Shown here: positions 24,011 through 32,935 of the stretch, one piece after another
Numbering within the stretch: the stretch's first letter is position 1
Layout: each line of letters begins with the position of its first letter
Source of the DNA: CAZTDD01 sp964612675
Lineage (GTDB): Bacteria; Hinthialibacterota; Hinthialibacteria; Hinthialibacterales; JAKPRU01
Length of the DNA stretch: 64,000 bases
Direction of reading: 5' to 3'
Assembly: GCA_964612675.1 (NCBI GenBank)
Contig: CAZTDD010000009.1
Coordinates: forward strand, 39,086 to 103,085
Made by a program: the position numbers and the translations under genes
Notes under the pieces: model-generated
The model's database searches: none
Seen by the model: only the letters and a program-made list of their open reading frames with translations
What the model was told of the DNA's origin: nothing

Positions 24011-25021
24011 CTACTTGTTCTCGGACGCATTTACTCCGGCGTTCACACCGCCCGCGTTGACACCACCGCCTGCGTTCACGCCGCCGCTCGCACCGGCGTC
24101 TTTACTATACAGGCCGCTCAAATCCGGTGTCTCGGTATCGCTGTAGTTGTAGACAACGTCCATGTCCATATCCATGTCTGTCTTGATCGATCCCGGGAAC
24201 TGCTGGCCCTGGACACCGGTCGACATGCTCATATCCGCAACGGTTTCCATCAGGGCGTTCATACCGAGCACGCGTCCCTTAGCCACGTCGAACAGCATTT
24301 CTCCATTTTGATCGACCGTCATTGATTTGATGGTTTGAGTGATCTCGACATCTCCGCCCATGGGGGACTTGATGGTTTGAGTAGCGTCTTCAATCGTCGT
24401 TTTTTCTTTGACGCCGATCAGTGCTACCGTCGATCCACCCAGCTCTTTGAACTCTTTCAGCACATACTCCTTGACTTGAGTCGCATCTGTTTCGCTTCCC
24501 GGCATTGCGGCGTCGCTTTTGTGTTCCCACGTGTCACCAACGTCCACCGGATTATCGGGGAAGTAAGGGAGATCGAATTGGCCGGGTGTTTGATTCATCC
24601 CGCCGGGCATTCCTGCGGAGCTCATGTCTTCCAACCCCTCCGACTTGATCACATTTCCTTTCTTGCCGAAGAGGATCGTAAACGACTTGTTTGTGGTACC
24701 TGTCATTTGTCCAAGGTCGATCTCTCCAGGCATTCCCGCACCGGACATCTTCATCTCTTTGAACGTCATCTTCATCTGGAACGTGCCGTTCGGTTTGACA
24801 TCGAGTACTTCAGACCCGAGAACCATCTTCATATCCATCTCGATGGGCATCTTCTGGCCTTCAGGACCGGCGGAACCACTCATTTTGATGTTGATGTTCT
24901 GGTCGACTTTCTCGCCCTTCTTGAATTTGTGCGCGAGTTTGACCGGCGCAGCCATCAGCGGCAATGCGAGAGTGAGCACCAAGATTCCCAGTCCGATTTG
25001 TGACAGTTGACGTGTACGCAT
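24011..25021 (-). CDS. Secreted DUF6263-like protein with Gly-Val-Asn-Ala C-terminal repeats
   Basis: 336 residues. A signal peptide (LSQIGLGILVLTLALPLMAA) precedes a beta-rich body with phrases of the DUF6263-type family: LAHKFKKGEKVDQNINIKMS, MKMVLGSEVLDVKPNGTFQM, PYFPDNPVDVGDTWEHKSD, FDVAKGRVLGMNALMETVAD. The C-terminus holds short repeats of GGVNAGGGVNAGGVNAGVNA, which look like recent slippage products. The protein is predicted periplasmic or outer-membrane associated; function unknown. The ATG follows AAAGGAGAAAACT and a strong terminator follows the gene, so it is transcribed alone. Confidence 0.75.
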   Translation of the reverse strand: MRTRQLSQIGLGILVLTLALPLMAAPVKLAHKFKKGEKVDQNINIKMSGSAGPEGQKMPIEMDMKMVLGSEVLDVKPNGTFQMKMTFKEMKMSGAGMPGEIDLGQMTGTTNKSFTILFGKKGNVIKSEGLEDMSSAGMPGGMNQTPGQFDLPYFPDNPVDVGDTWEHKSDAAMPGSETDATQVKEYVLKEFKELGGSTVALIGVKEKTTIEDATQTIKSPMGGDVEITQTIKSMTVDQNGEMLFDVAKGRVLGMNALMETVADMSMSTGVQGQQFPGSIKTDMDMDMDVVYNYSDTETPDLSGLYSKDAGASGGVNAGGGVNAGGVNAGVNASENK

Positions 25022-25142
25022 AGTTTTCTCCTTTGACCGTTATTGCTGGGGTATGCTCTTTGAAAGTCAGTCAGTATACCCTCCGCGATTTTGTTGCTAT
25101 TCCTACATAGCGATGATCCGACAGAGAGTGGATCTTCAACTT

Positions 25143-25526
25143 CAACCCCACCCGAACCCTCCCCAATCTTGGGGAGGGAGTTCCGGCAAAATCCTCGTTC
25201 AAATCATCAATCCTCGTTCAAATCATCACGAAAATGAACGTCTGAACGCTTCTTTTCTCCCCCAAGATTGATGATCCGGCAAAAAGTCTGTTTTCGATGT
25301 CAACCCCCTCCTAACCTCCCCCGATCTTCGGGGGAGGAAAAAGAGAAAACACCGGAAGAGAAAATACCGGGGTTCCGTTTTCTCCCCCAAAGATTGGGGG
25401 AGATACAGAGGGGGTTGAAGACTTCTCTTGTTCCACCCTGCCGACTTTTTGCGACGCCCCCAAAGATTGGGGGAGATACAGAGGGGGTTGTCACCTTGTT
25501 TTACCCACTCCTCCGACTTCTTGCCC
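25143..25526. repeat. Cluster of four palindromic repeat units in a 573-base gene-free gap
   Basis: Units lie at 25143-25178 (plus), 25279-25337 (plus, with outer box GCAAAAAGTC at 25279-25288), 25381-25452 (minus, outer box GACTTTTTGC at 25443-25452) and 25457-25524 (minus, outer box GACTTCTTGC). Units two and three face each other, giving a 174-base inverted pair like the element at 57491-57660. A separate 19-bp tandem duplication (ATCCTCGTTCAAATCATCA) lies at 25191-25209 and 25210-25228. No gene was found between 25022 and 25594. Confidence 0.75.
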
Positions 25527-25594
25527 CCGTATTACATACTAAGACGAATCAGAGGCTGAATATATTCAATCAGGCATATAGACCGAACTGTTGT

Positions 25595-26743
25595 TTATTG
25601 CCCCTTATGCAGCGGATCGGTCTCGATGATCTTATGGATTTCCTTTTTTGGTTTCGATTTCGCACGCAGATCCGCGAAGAATTCGTTCACCTCTTCCCGG
25701 TCAAGCGGAAGTCGAACTTTCCGGTTTTGGATTCCCGACATGTAGATCGCGTTCGAGAACTCGAGAGACATGGTCGCCTCGGAGCCGTCGACGATGAGCT
25801 CTTCTTTTCCGAGGATGGTGTTGACAAAGTTGCGGACAATCGCTTTATGGCCTCTCGGACAGTCCGGAAGATCGATTTCGGTCAGTTGCCCTTCCGGCTT
25901 ACCCCACATCTCGGTGAGGTTGTTTATGCACTCTGTTACGCAGGGAGACACTTTAGCGAAGAACAGTTTATCGTCGGTTATGATCAGCTTGCCTTTTTCG
26001 CCGGCGATCTCGTGGCGGAATGTCTCGGGATACTCGTCGGTACAGGCGGTGTAGTAGCCGATACCTCCATTGGAGTAGCGACACATCGCATGTGCCGAAT
26101 CTTCCACCTCGATGTCGTGAGACCGGGTTCGTACAATTGCAGTTACCTCACTTGGCATACCTCCCAGTTTCACGAATTGGTCCAGCGAGTGAGGCGCCTG
26201 GTTAATCAACACTCCGCCCCCTTCGCCGAGCCAGGTGCCGCGCCATTCGGCGGAATTGAAATAGGCTTGTGTCCGAAACCAGGTGTTTACCAACATGGTG
26301 CGGTAAATCTCGCCTAGCTCGCCGTTCTGGACGATCTCCAGCGCGCGGCGGAACTGCGGTTCCACCCGAAACTGAAACATCGCGGCAAATACGCGCTGGG
26401 TTTCTTTCGCGGTGGCGGCCAGTTCCTCAGCAGCCCCAATCGTCACCCCGATCGGCTTTTCGCTTAGGACGTGCAGACCCGCCTTCATCGCGTAGATCCC
26501 GATCGGCGGGTGGAAATAGTGAGGGGTTGCTACGATAACCGCGTCTGCGGAACCTGAATCAATCAGCTCTTTGTAATCGATGTAGCCGGGAACGCCGTGT
26601 TTCTCCGAGACTGTTTTGCATGTCTCTTCATCAATGTCGCATACGCAGGTCAGTTTGGCATCCTCGATATCGGCGAAGTGTGTCAGATGGCCTTGTCCCA
26701 TACTGCCGACGCCGATTACGCCCAGCCGCACGTTGTTTGTCAT
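25595..26743 (-). CDS. Gfo/Idh/MocA-family oxidoreductase
   Basis: 382 residues. The N-terminal Rossmann fold begins VRLGVIGVGSMGQGHLTHFA with the GxGxxG nucleotide motif; the family signature EKPIGVT follows near residue 96. The C-terminal domain holds GGGVLINQAPHSLDQFVKLG, where the His near 190 is the usual catalytic or substrate contact. It likely oxidises or reduces a sugar or inositol-like compound with NAD(P). The gene ends the operon tktA-tktB-rbsD/fucU-like-this gene, all on the minus strand, so it may act on a sugar taken up and opened by the mutarotase. Cytoplasmic; no signal peptide. Confidence 0.92.
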   Translation of the reverse strand: MTNNVRLGVIGVGSMGQGHLTHFADIEDAKLTCVCDIDEETCKTVSEKHGVPGYIDYKELIDSGSADAVIVATPHYFHPPIGIYAMKAGLHVLSEKPIGVTIGAAEELAATAKETQRVFAAMFQFRVEPQFRRALEIVQNGELGEIYRTMLVNTWFRTQAYFNSAEWRGTWLGEGGGVLINQAPHSLDQFVKLGGMPSEVTAIVRTRSHDIEVEDSAHAMCRYSNGGIGYYTACTDEYPETFRHEIAGEKGKLIITDDKLFFAKVSPCVTECINNLTEMWGKPEGQLTEIDLPDCPRGHKAIVRNFVNTILGKEELIVDGSEATMSLEFSNAIYMSGIQNRKVRLPLDREEVNEFFADLRAKSKPKKEIHKIIETDPLHKGQ

Positions 26744-26789
26744 TTCCGTCCTCCCGGCTCGACCGCCCTCAGGCGTCTCGAAGCCCTCC

Positions 26790-27203
26790 TTAACTGGTCA
26801 CTACACCGATGGTCAGGAGTATATTCGCATAAACTCGTTCTTCGCCGGTAGCGATTGTCAGACAAACCTCCGGCGATTCCGACGCTTCGTAGAACGCGAA
26901 GCGCTCCAGCCGCTGCAGCTCGATCGAGGGCAGCATTTTCCTGAACTCCCCAAAAATCTCGGGTTCACTGTCCGGGGGAGACATAACCTCCGCCGCTTCC
27001 ACCTCGATCTCGGTCAGAAGCGTATCCAGCACGTCGGTGACGGTGGGTATCCCAGGACAAAGGTTCACGTACACAAGATCCGCATTTGGGCCGCTCCGTG
27101 TGCTGAGAGGATAGTTCCCATCCGCGATAAGGACCTTGGCGCCATGACCCGCGCCCGCAAGCGCTGCCGAGATGTGAGGATGAATTAGTTTGGACTTCAG
27201 CAT
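26790..27203 (-). CDS. RbsD/FucU-family sugar mutarotase
   Basis: 137 residues from the ATG at 27203. The family pattern is clear: MLKSKLIHPHISAALAGAGH, GAKVLIADGNYPLSTRSGPN, DLVYVNLCPGIPTVTDVLD. The His near 20 and Asp in ADGN are the usual active-site residues. RbsD/FucU proteins convert pyranose to furanose or alpha to beta anomers. It lies 7 bases after the transketolase C-terminal gene and 46 before the oxidoreductase gene. Sugar identity cannot be told from sequence. Confidence 0.88.
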   Translation of the reverse strand: MLKSKLIHPHISAALAGAGHGAKVLIADGNYPLSTRSGPNADLVYVNLCPGIPTVTDVLDTLLTEIEVEAAEVMSPPDSEPEIFGEFRKMLPSIELQRLERFAFYEASESPEVCLTIATGEERVYANILLTIGVVTS

Positions 27204-27210
27204 GGTCGTG

Positions 27211-28143
27211 CTATGAACTCCTCTCAAGAAATGCAGCCGCCTGTTTGGCAATCCCGGCGGCGTCGATCTCAAATTTCGCGTACAGTTCCTTCGCTTTGCC
27301 CGATTCACCAAACACATCGCGCAGGCCCCAGCGGCACACGGGAACCGGGTGAAGGTCCGCGACAGCTTCGGCAACGGCGCTTCCCATGCCGCCCATGATG
27401 TTGTGATCTTCGACTGTCATGATTCGTCCGGTTTCCGCTGCGCATCGTGCGATGAGTTCCCTATCGATCGGTTTGATCGTGTGAATATTGACGATCCGGG
27501 CATCGACTCCACGCTCGGAGAGCAGTTTCTTGGCATCCAACGCTTCGGCCACCGCGCCGCCCGATGCCATAATGGTCAGGTCTTTCCCGTCCTCCAGAAT
27601 GACACCTTTCGCCGCTTCGAACTGATAGTCCGGTTTGTTGACGTCAGGAAGCTTCTGGCGGGTGAGGCGGATGTAAGAGGGACCGTCGTGCTTCGCCATG
27701 AACGCAACCGCCTGTTTTGTCTCGATCTCATCGCAAGGTTGAAGTACAACCATGCCGGGCAGCGCCCGCATCAGCGCGAGATCTTCAAGCCCCATTTGGC
27801 TGTTGCCATCCTCTCCGATGCCGACCCCGGCATGGGTGCCCACCAAACGAACGGCAGCATTTGAGTAGGCCACCGACACACGAATTGTCTCGTAACGTCC
27901 CGCCAGAAAACACGCAAAACTGCACGCGAACGGTTTCTTCCCGGCCAATGCAAATCCAGCGGCGACGCCGATCATGTTCGATTCCGCGATCCCGCATTCA
28001 AAGAAACGGTCCGGAAACCTCTTTGCGAAAAGGATGCTCATCGTGGATTTCGCCAGATCCGCATCCAATGCGACAATGTCTTTATCTTTTTCACCGAGTT
28101 CGGCGAGCGCTTCTCCAAAGGCGAGTCTTGTTGCTTTTGTCAT
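27211..28143 (-). CDS. tktB: Transketolase, C-terminal subunit
   Basis: 310 residues. Contains the pyrimidine-binding domain (FFECGIAESNMIGVAAGFAL, TVYS-like ACFLAGRYETIRVSVAYSN, GTHAGVGIGEDGNSQMGLED) and the C-terminal transketolase domain (SGGAVAEALDAKKLLSERGV). The Glu in GIAES is the residue that contacts thiamine diphosphate N1. It is the second half of a transketolase split into two proteins, the first half being encoded 32 bases upstream. The split form is common in bacteria and archaea, often in catabolic or isoprenoid/ribose operons. Confidence 0.95.
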   Translation of the reverse strand: MTKATRLAFGEALAELGEKDKDIVALDADLAKSTMSILFAKRFPDRFFECGIAESNMIGVAAGFALAGKKPFACSFACFLAGRYETIRVSVAYSNAAVRLVGTHAGVGIGEDGNSQMGLEDLALMRALPGMVVLQPCDEIETKQAVAFMAKHDGPSYIRLTRQKLPDVNKPDYQFEAAKGVILEDGKDLTIMASGGAVAEALDAKKLLSERGVDARIVNIHTIKPIDRELIARCAAETGRIMTVEDHNIMGGMGSAVAEAVADLHPVPVCRWGLRDVFGESGKAKELYAKFEIDAAGIAKQAAAFLERSS

Positions 28144-28175
28144 TTATCTACTCCTCAATAATCTCTTCTTTTTCT

Positions 28176-28991
28176 TCACGCACCTAATTCGGCCAAGGCT
28201 TTTTCCGCTTCCTCGGCGCTGGGGGCTTTCCCGTGCCAATCGACGACCCCTTCCATAAATGAGACACCTTTGCCTTTGATTGTGTCGGCGACGATAAGCG
28301 TCGGTTTGTCGGTTACGGACTTGGCCTCATTGAGCGTATTGATAACAACTTCAATGTCATGGCCGTCGATTCGACGAACGTGCCAGCCGAATGATTGCCA
28401 TTTCTCCATGACAGGTTCAATCGGCATCACATCATCTACGAAACCGTCGATTTGACCTTTGTTATAGTCCAGAATGGCGCAGAGCGTGTCAGGTTTGAAC
28501 TTACCGGCTGCCATTGCAGCCTCCCAAATTTGGCCTTCCTGACTTTCTCCGTCACCCATCAGGCAGTAGACGCGGAAGGGAGAACTCTCCATTTTGCTCG
28601 CCAACGCCAGACCGAGCGCGACCGACAGCCCTTGCCCGAGAGAACCGGTACAGGCTTCGAGGCATGGCAGCGTGTTCCTATCCGGATGCCCTTGAAGACG
28701 ACTGCCTGTTCGACGGAGCGTTGCCAGCTCTTCGCGTGGGAAATAACCGGCATGAGCCAGAGCGGAGTACCACACCGGGATGGCATGTCCTTTCGAAAGA
28801 ACAAAACGGTCTCTTCCCGGCCACTCCGGGCGTTTGGGATCATGCTGCATTACGTCGAAGAGCAAGGCGGTCACGATGTCGGCGGCTGACAACGAACCGC
28901 CTGGATGCCCGGACCCGGCCTCGGCAAGCATACGGATCACGTCGATCCGAATCTGGCGGGCGATTTCGTTGAGTTGGGCGGTATCTGCCAT
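28176..28991 (-). CDS. tktA: Transketolase, N-terminal subunit
   Basis: 271 residues, thiamine diphosphate-binding half. Motifs include SGHPGGSLSAADIVTALLFD, RPEWPGRDRFVLSKGHA, GSLGQGLSVALGLAL, and the cofactor-binding GDGESQEGQIWEAAM with a downstream Asn (DYNKGQIDG). It pairs with the gene that follows to transfer two-carbon units between sugar phosphates. The ATG follows CAGGAAGGTACCAT. It is the first gene of a four-gene sugar operon. Upstream (28992-29272) lies a repeat-bearing gap. Confidence 0.95.
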   Translation of the reverse strand: MADTAQLNEIARQIRIDVIRMLAEAGSGHPGGSLSAADIVTALLFDVMQHDPKRPEWPGRDRFVLSKGHAIPVWYSALAHAGYFPREELATLRRTGSRLQGHPDRNTLPCLEACTGSLGQGLSVALGLALASKMESSPFRVYCLMGDGESQEGQIWEAAMAAGKFKPDTLCAILDYNKGQIDGFVDDVMPIEPVMEKWQSFGWHVRRIDGHDIEVVINTLNEAKSVTDKPTLIVADTIKGKGVSFMEGVVDWHGKAPSAEEAEKALAELGA

Positions 28992-29115
28992 ATGGTACCT
29001 TCCTGTGTTTCAAATATCGTTTTTTCAGCCTCTATCGATCAAACGGCTGAATCTCTGATTATAGGAGCTATCCTCAGCAAGACAAGGAACGGAGGGCTCC
29101 AATATTCTGCCGATT

Positions 29116-29264
29116 CAGGAGTTCAACTCCTGGATCAGCTCCTGGATCAGCGAGGCATATCTTCTCCGATTCTAACGGCTTATACGGAGAATTCTCTGCG
29201 AAGGTTCCTCTGGGACTTCCCTCGTACGCCTGCTCGTCCGGGAGTTGAACTCTTGGACGAGCGA
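29116..29264. repeat. Two more copies of the GGAGTTCAACTCC palindrome
   Basis: At 29116-29155: CAGGAGTTCAACTCCTGGA then TCAGCTCCTGGATCAGCGAG. At 29232-29264: GCTCGTCCGGGAGTTGAACT then CTTGGACGAGCGA, an imperfect inverted form. They fill the gap between tktA and the DUF1080 gene and belong with the copy at 11487-11507. Confidence 0.65.
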
Positions 29265-29272
29265 GAGGTCCG

Positions 29273-30400
29273 TCACAACCTTTTGGCTCGGATGTCCCTG
29301 AACCAGATCGTCGAGTTGTCTTTATGCATCTGGAGAGCGATCTTTCCGGGGTGGACTGTCTGCAGACCGTCGTAGTCCACGACGGTTTCCCCGTTGATTC
29401 GCACAATACATCTGGATCCCTTGATAATAAGTTGGAGTGGGAACCACTCACCGTCCCGCGCAGGGAGATGGCTTGCCCGCTGGACACCATAGATGCTGCC
29501 GGTCTGGTGATTCGCGTCCGGATTTGTGAAGATCTGAATCTCTCTTCCTCGATCTTCCTCCGATACCCAGCGGAAGAAGACACCTCCGTTCGCGACATTC
29601 TCCGTTCGGACGTACATCTGAATCTCCACGTCCTCGAACACATGCTCGTTCACCAAATGGCCGTGTCCGTCTGAAGCGATCAGTGTCTCGTTTTCAACCC
29701 GCCATTCACCGCCTCCATGCAGCTTCCATCCATCGAGGTTCTTGCCGTTGAACAGAGGGATCCAGTTCTCCTTGGAAGGCAGTTCTTTGATACGGATATT
29801 CCGGACCCAGCTTCTCCATCCGTTGTCCTGCAGACCGATATACCCGGAACGGTTGCGATACTTCAGCTCCGGATGCTGATCCAGATTGATGTCTTGGATT
29901 GTCTCTCCGTTCAGAATTGCGTGATATCGAGGCCATTCCATAATGATTTCGGCACGATTCCACTCCCCGCGTTTTTTCCCGGCAGCGACGGCCGGGGGGA
30001 CAAGCGGGAAAATCGCACCGCTGGATTTCCACGATGAACCGCTGTCGTGACAGATCTGGAATTCGAGTCCGACTTTCGAGCAGCGACCGAACAGCGGGGC
30101 GTGTATATACAGGCCGTTTTCACACCAACTCTCAATCTTGAACTCGAATTGCAGGACGAAATTCTCGTACATTTTCTCCGTCCGGAGCCAGTGCGGATAA
30201 TTCCCCGACCCATCGCAGTAAATCGCTCCGTCCTTCACGGAGAACGACATTGTTTCGCCTCCTGCAATCTGCCAGCCGGACAAGTCTTTTCCGTTAAACA
30301 GTGGAACAAAACCCTCGTCGCTTCCATTCGCGATGGGAGCGACAGTCGTGAAAACAAAACAAAGAAGCGCGATAGCGTGGCAGACATAGAATCTTGACAT
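29273..30400 (-). CDS. Secreted protein with two DUF1080 domains
   Basis: 375 residues from the ATG at 30400, placed behind ACGGAGGATTCAAAT; a TTG upstream would overlap the previous gene. Signal peptide: YVCHAIALLCFVFTTVAPIA. Two repeats of the DUF1080 (3-keto-disaccharide hydrolase-type) jelly roll follow: first GFVPLFNGKDLSGWQIAGGE (about 33), second NWIPLFNGKNLDGWKLHGGG (about 218). Typical lines such as KGSRCIVRINGETVVDYDGL and FRDIRAKRL close each domain. DUF1080 enzymes and binders are very numerous in Planctomycetota-like bacteria and act on glycosides. It follows the glycosyltransferase gene with 14 bases between stop and start. Confidence 0.93.
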   Translation of the reverse strand: MSRFYVCHAIALLCFVFTTVAPIANGSDEGFVPLFNGKDLSGWQIAGGETMSFSVKDGAIYCDGSGNYPHWLRTEKMYENFVLQFEFKIESWCENGLYIHAPLFGRCSKVGLEFQICHDSGSSWKSSGAIFPLVPPAVAAGKKRGEWNRAEIIMEWPRYHAILNGETIQDINLDQHPELKYRNRSGYIGLQDNGWRSWVRNIRIKELPSKENWIPLFNGKNLDGWKLHGGGEWRVENETLIASDGHGHLVNEHVFEDVEIQMYVRTENVANGGVFFRWVSEEDRGREIQIFTNPDANHQTGSIYGVQRASHLPARDGEWFPLQLIIKGSRCIVRINGETVVDYDGLQTVHPGKIALQMHKDNSTIWFRDIRAKRL

Positions 30401-30414
30401 ATTTGAATCCTCCG

Positions 30415-31707
30415 TCAAAAAACACTGCGGATTTTTTTGTATAGTCGGAATAACGGTTTTGAACGAATTGAATCGAGCTCAGATTGAATTCGGCATTTTT
30501 CGTGCATCAGAAGTGCGTTCTGTTGTTGAATCTCCCGAAGGAGACCTTCCCGTTCGATTGTTCGCTCGTCGAGACGGGGAGGGGATTTACGGCGTATTCG
30601 AGGATTCTGTATGAACTCGTCGAGAGCGGCGACATTCTGGTACGCGTTCAGTTTGCTCGTCGCAAGAGAACGTGTGCCTTGTCTTCTGATTTTGATATCC
30701 ACCGAGGATTTTAAGATCATGTCGATGGTCTTTGTAAATTCGGTGTCCGTCGCGTTTGGGACAACCCAACCGGCCTTATATTCTTCAACATCCTCCGCCC
30801 ACGCCGAGTGGGAATTGACAAAGACCGGCGTTCCGCTCCACAGTGCCACGCCCGTACGCAGTGGGCAGGCGAGTTGACGTTCGATTGTCTCCATACCCAG
30901 ATCGACTGCAACGGTGGCATGGCGCAATTCGCCAATGAATTCGTTGAAAGGCAGCGTGCCCACGAACGATACATGTGGGTGGTTGAAAATATCCCTGCAA
31001 TCGTCTTTGTATTGTGCGTGCTGATGATAAGGATGAGCTCCCCCGGCGATCACCAATTGGCCTCGACGGATTTTCGTCATACGTTCAAGTATCGCCCGTA
31101 AGTATGGAACAGGATTTTGCCACGGCCAGAATACGCCTCCAAAGAAAAATGTAGGCTCGTCGACAACCACACCTTGCCTACACTTCGGGAGAAGAGAAAG
31201 GCCGAAAGGGCACGGCAAGGGACGAGACTGTGTGAGATCTACTCCAGCCAATAGCAGCCACGGTGCGTAGTAATGATCTTGACGCGGTGTAGCCAAAAGG
31301 AAGGTATCGGCGAGAGACAGACAACGGATCTTATCGGCGATATGACGATTGATCGCTTCCGGCTCACGCCACAAATATTCGAGAAGCAATGGGCCGGGCA
31401 AATCTACGATGGTGGGGATATCCAGTGGGTCGGAGAGAAAGGCGAGAGGCTGCCACTGCTCGAAGACGGCGACATCGATTTCTCTGTCGGTCAACGTTTC
31501 TGGCAGGTTCTCGGGCAGGAAGGGAACAACGGTATCGTGCAAGGCGACGCCGGAATGATCGACAACCGATTGGACAACAAAATAGAGTACTTCGTGTCCT
31601 CTTTCACTGAGGCCCGAGCCGATGCCCCAGGCGCGCACACCTCCGCCTGCGGTTGGCGCGTTCAAGAACGCGGGCAATTCCGTTGTGATCAGCGCAACAC
31701 GCGACAT
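30415..31707 (-). CDS. Glycosyltransferase-like protein (GT-B, group 1 type)
   Basis: 430 residues. The N-terminus VALITTELPAFLNAPTAGGG, VRAWGIGSGLSERGHEVLYF is the opening of a GT-B fold. A central FFFGGVFWPWQNPVPYLRAI, then PHVSFVGTLPFNEFIGELRH, and GVALWSGTPVFVNSHSAWAE follow the group-1 order, ending with a charged coiled tail (EREGLLREIQQQNALLMHEK) and SKPLFRLYKKIRSVF. The usual strict EX7E motif is not obvious, so donor and acceptor remain unknown. The gene starts right at the nitrilase stop and precedes the DUF1080 gene, probably one operon. Confidence 0.8.
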   Translation of the reverse strand: MSRVALITTELPAFLNAPTAGGGVRAWGIGSGLSERGHEVLYFVVQSVVDHSGVALHDTVVPFLPENLPETLTDREIDVAVFEQWQPLAFLSDPLDIPTIVDLPGPLLLEYLWREPEAINRHIADKIRCLSLADTFLLATPRQDHYYAPWLLLAGVDLTQSRPLPCPFGLSLLPKCRQGVVVDEPTFFFGGVFWPWQNPVPYLRAILERMTKIRRGQLVIAGGAHPYHQHAQYKDDCRDIFNHPHVSFVGTLPFNEFIGELRHATVAVDLGMETIERQLACPLRTGVALWSGTPVFVNSHSAWAEDVEEYKAGWVVPNATDTEFTKTIDMILKSSVDIKIRRQGTRSLATSKLNAYQNVAALDEFIQNPRIRRKSPPRLDERTIEREGLLREIQQQNALLMHEKCRIQSELDSIRSKPLFRLYKKIRSVF

Positions 31708-31708
31708 G

Positions 31709-32821
31709 TTACTTCTTATCCCGATCCTTTACGGGGTTGGGCAACGGTATCGGTTCCGCGTACGAAGGATCGGCAATGATTCCATAGATCTCGGGTCTAC
31801 GATGATGAAATCCGTAAATCCCTCTGCTGCGAACCTGATCGAGAATTCCAAGATCGACATCCGCAATCAGCACTTCTTCGTCATTCATACCGGCTTCAAA
31901 AAGATTCCCTTGAGGATCCACAAACATCGATAGACCGTTCATTCGTGGTGCGGCCTGGTTGACCATAATTACGTACACTTCATTCTCGAACGCTCGAACG
32001 CGGATGAGATCGCGATGTATCTCTCTCCCGGGACAGTTGGTGGCCAAAGGAAGGAAAATGATATCGGCGCCTTTCAGCATGAGGATACGAGCGCTTTCGG
32101 GGATCTCACGGTCATAGCAAATCATTACGCCGATGCGGCATGTTTGATCCCCGATCTTGACCTCGCGCACGGGGAATTCCGAACCGTTTGTATACCGAAT
32201 GTCCAATTCGTATTTGTTGATGTGGACTTTGTCGAAAATCCACAGGATCTCTCCGTCTGGCGCAATTACTAAGACAGAATTGTATAAACGTTCATTTCGT
32301 TTTGTGGGCATGCCGAGAAGGATGTATATGCCCAGTTCTTTTGCAAGGGAGCAGAACCTCTCGCTGGTGGGTCCCGGGACACTTTCGGCTGTCTGATGAA
32401 TTCGCACAAGTTCTTTTTGATCCTTCGGAGGGGATGGATAACCCGATAAAGCCAGTTCGGGAGTTAGAACGATCTGTGCTCCAACGCGGGCCGCCTCTCG
32501 GATCATCCGCTCGGCTTTGTCTGCGTTTTCCTCCCAGGCAAACGGGGTGCCGCTCATCTGGATTCCGCCGACACGGATTTTTCCTCTTGGTCTCTTCATT
32601 GTCTCTGCAGCTTCTTCTGAATCCGCCGTTGTATACGTCGGACCGATGAGAAAGAGAAGTGAAGCAATGAGAATGGTAGTCAAAAACGCGTAGGTTTTGC
32701 AGGCGCTGTCCGTTCGGATAGAACCCGTTGTGGGAGGGCGTCCCAGTAACACGTGACTTATGTTTTGGACAGATTTCAGAGATATCGGGCAGATCGAGCT
32801 GCGGGATGTACGCATTCGCAT
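31709..32821 (-). CDS. Exported carbon-nitrogen hydrolase (nitrilase superfamily)
   Basis: 370 residues from the ATG at 32821 behind GAGGAGTAACT. After an unusually long N-terminus comes one membrane or signal segment (AFLTTILIASLLFLIGPTY). The catalytic triad is visible: Glu in LTPELALSGYP, Lys in FDKVHINKYE, Cys in MICYDREIPESA. The protein hydrolyses an amide or nitrile, perhaps a carbamoyl or N-acyl compound; substrate unknown. Most members are cytoplasmic, so export or membrane anchoring is noteworthy. It is followed immediately by the glycosyltransferase gene and preceded by aroB. Confidence 0.88.
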   Translation of the reverse strand: MRMRTSRSSICPISLKSVQNISHVLLGRPPTTGSIRTDSACKTYAFLTTILIASLLFLIGPTYTTADSEEAAETMKRPRGKIRVGGIQMSGTPFAWEENADKAERMIREAARVGAQIVLTPELALSGYPSPPKDQKELVRIHQTAESVPGPTSERFCSLAKELGIYILLGMPTKRNERLYNSVLVIAPDGEILWIFDKVHINKYELDIRYTNGSEFPVREVKIGDQTCRIGVMICYDREIPESARILMLKGADIIFLPLATNCPGREIHRDLIRVRAFENEVYVIMVNQAAPRMNGLSMFVDPQGNLFEAGMNDEEVLIADVDLGILDQVRSRGIYGFHHRRPEIYGIIADPSYAEPIPLPNPVKDRDKK

Positions 32822-32935
32822 AGTTACTCCTCTAGGGGGTGTTCCTTGTTTCAAGTCCTGCGTAACTGAGGTACAACCCCATTTAAGACGAAAGGGACGG
32901 TTCTGTAAGAGAGGTACACGCATCGAGTGCGGGAT

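Noticed and set aside
25143..25526. CRISPR array
   Set aside because: The units face in both directions, spacing is uneven and no cas gene is present.
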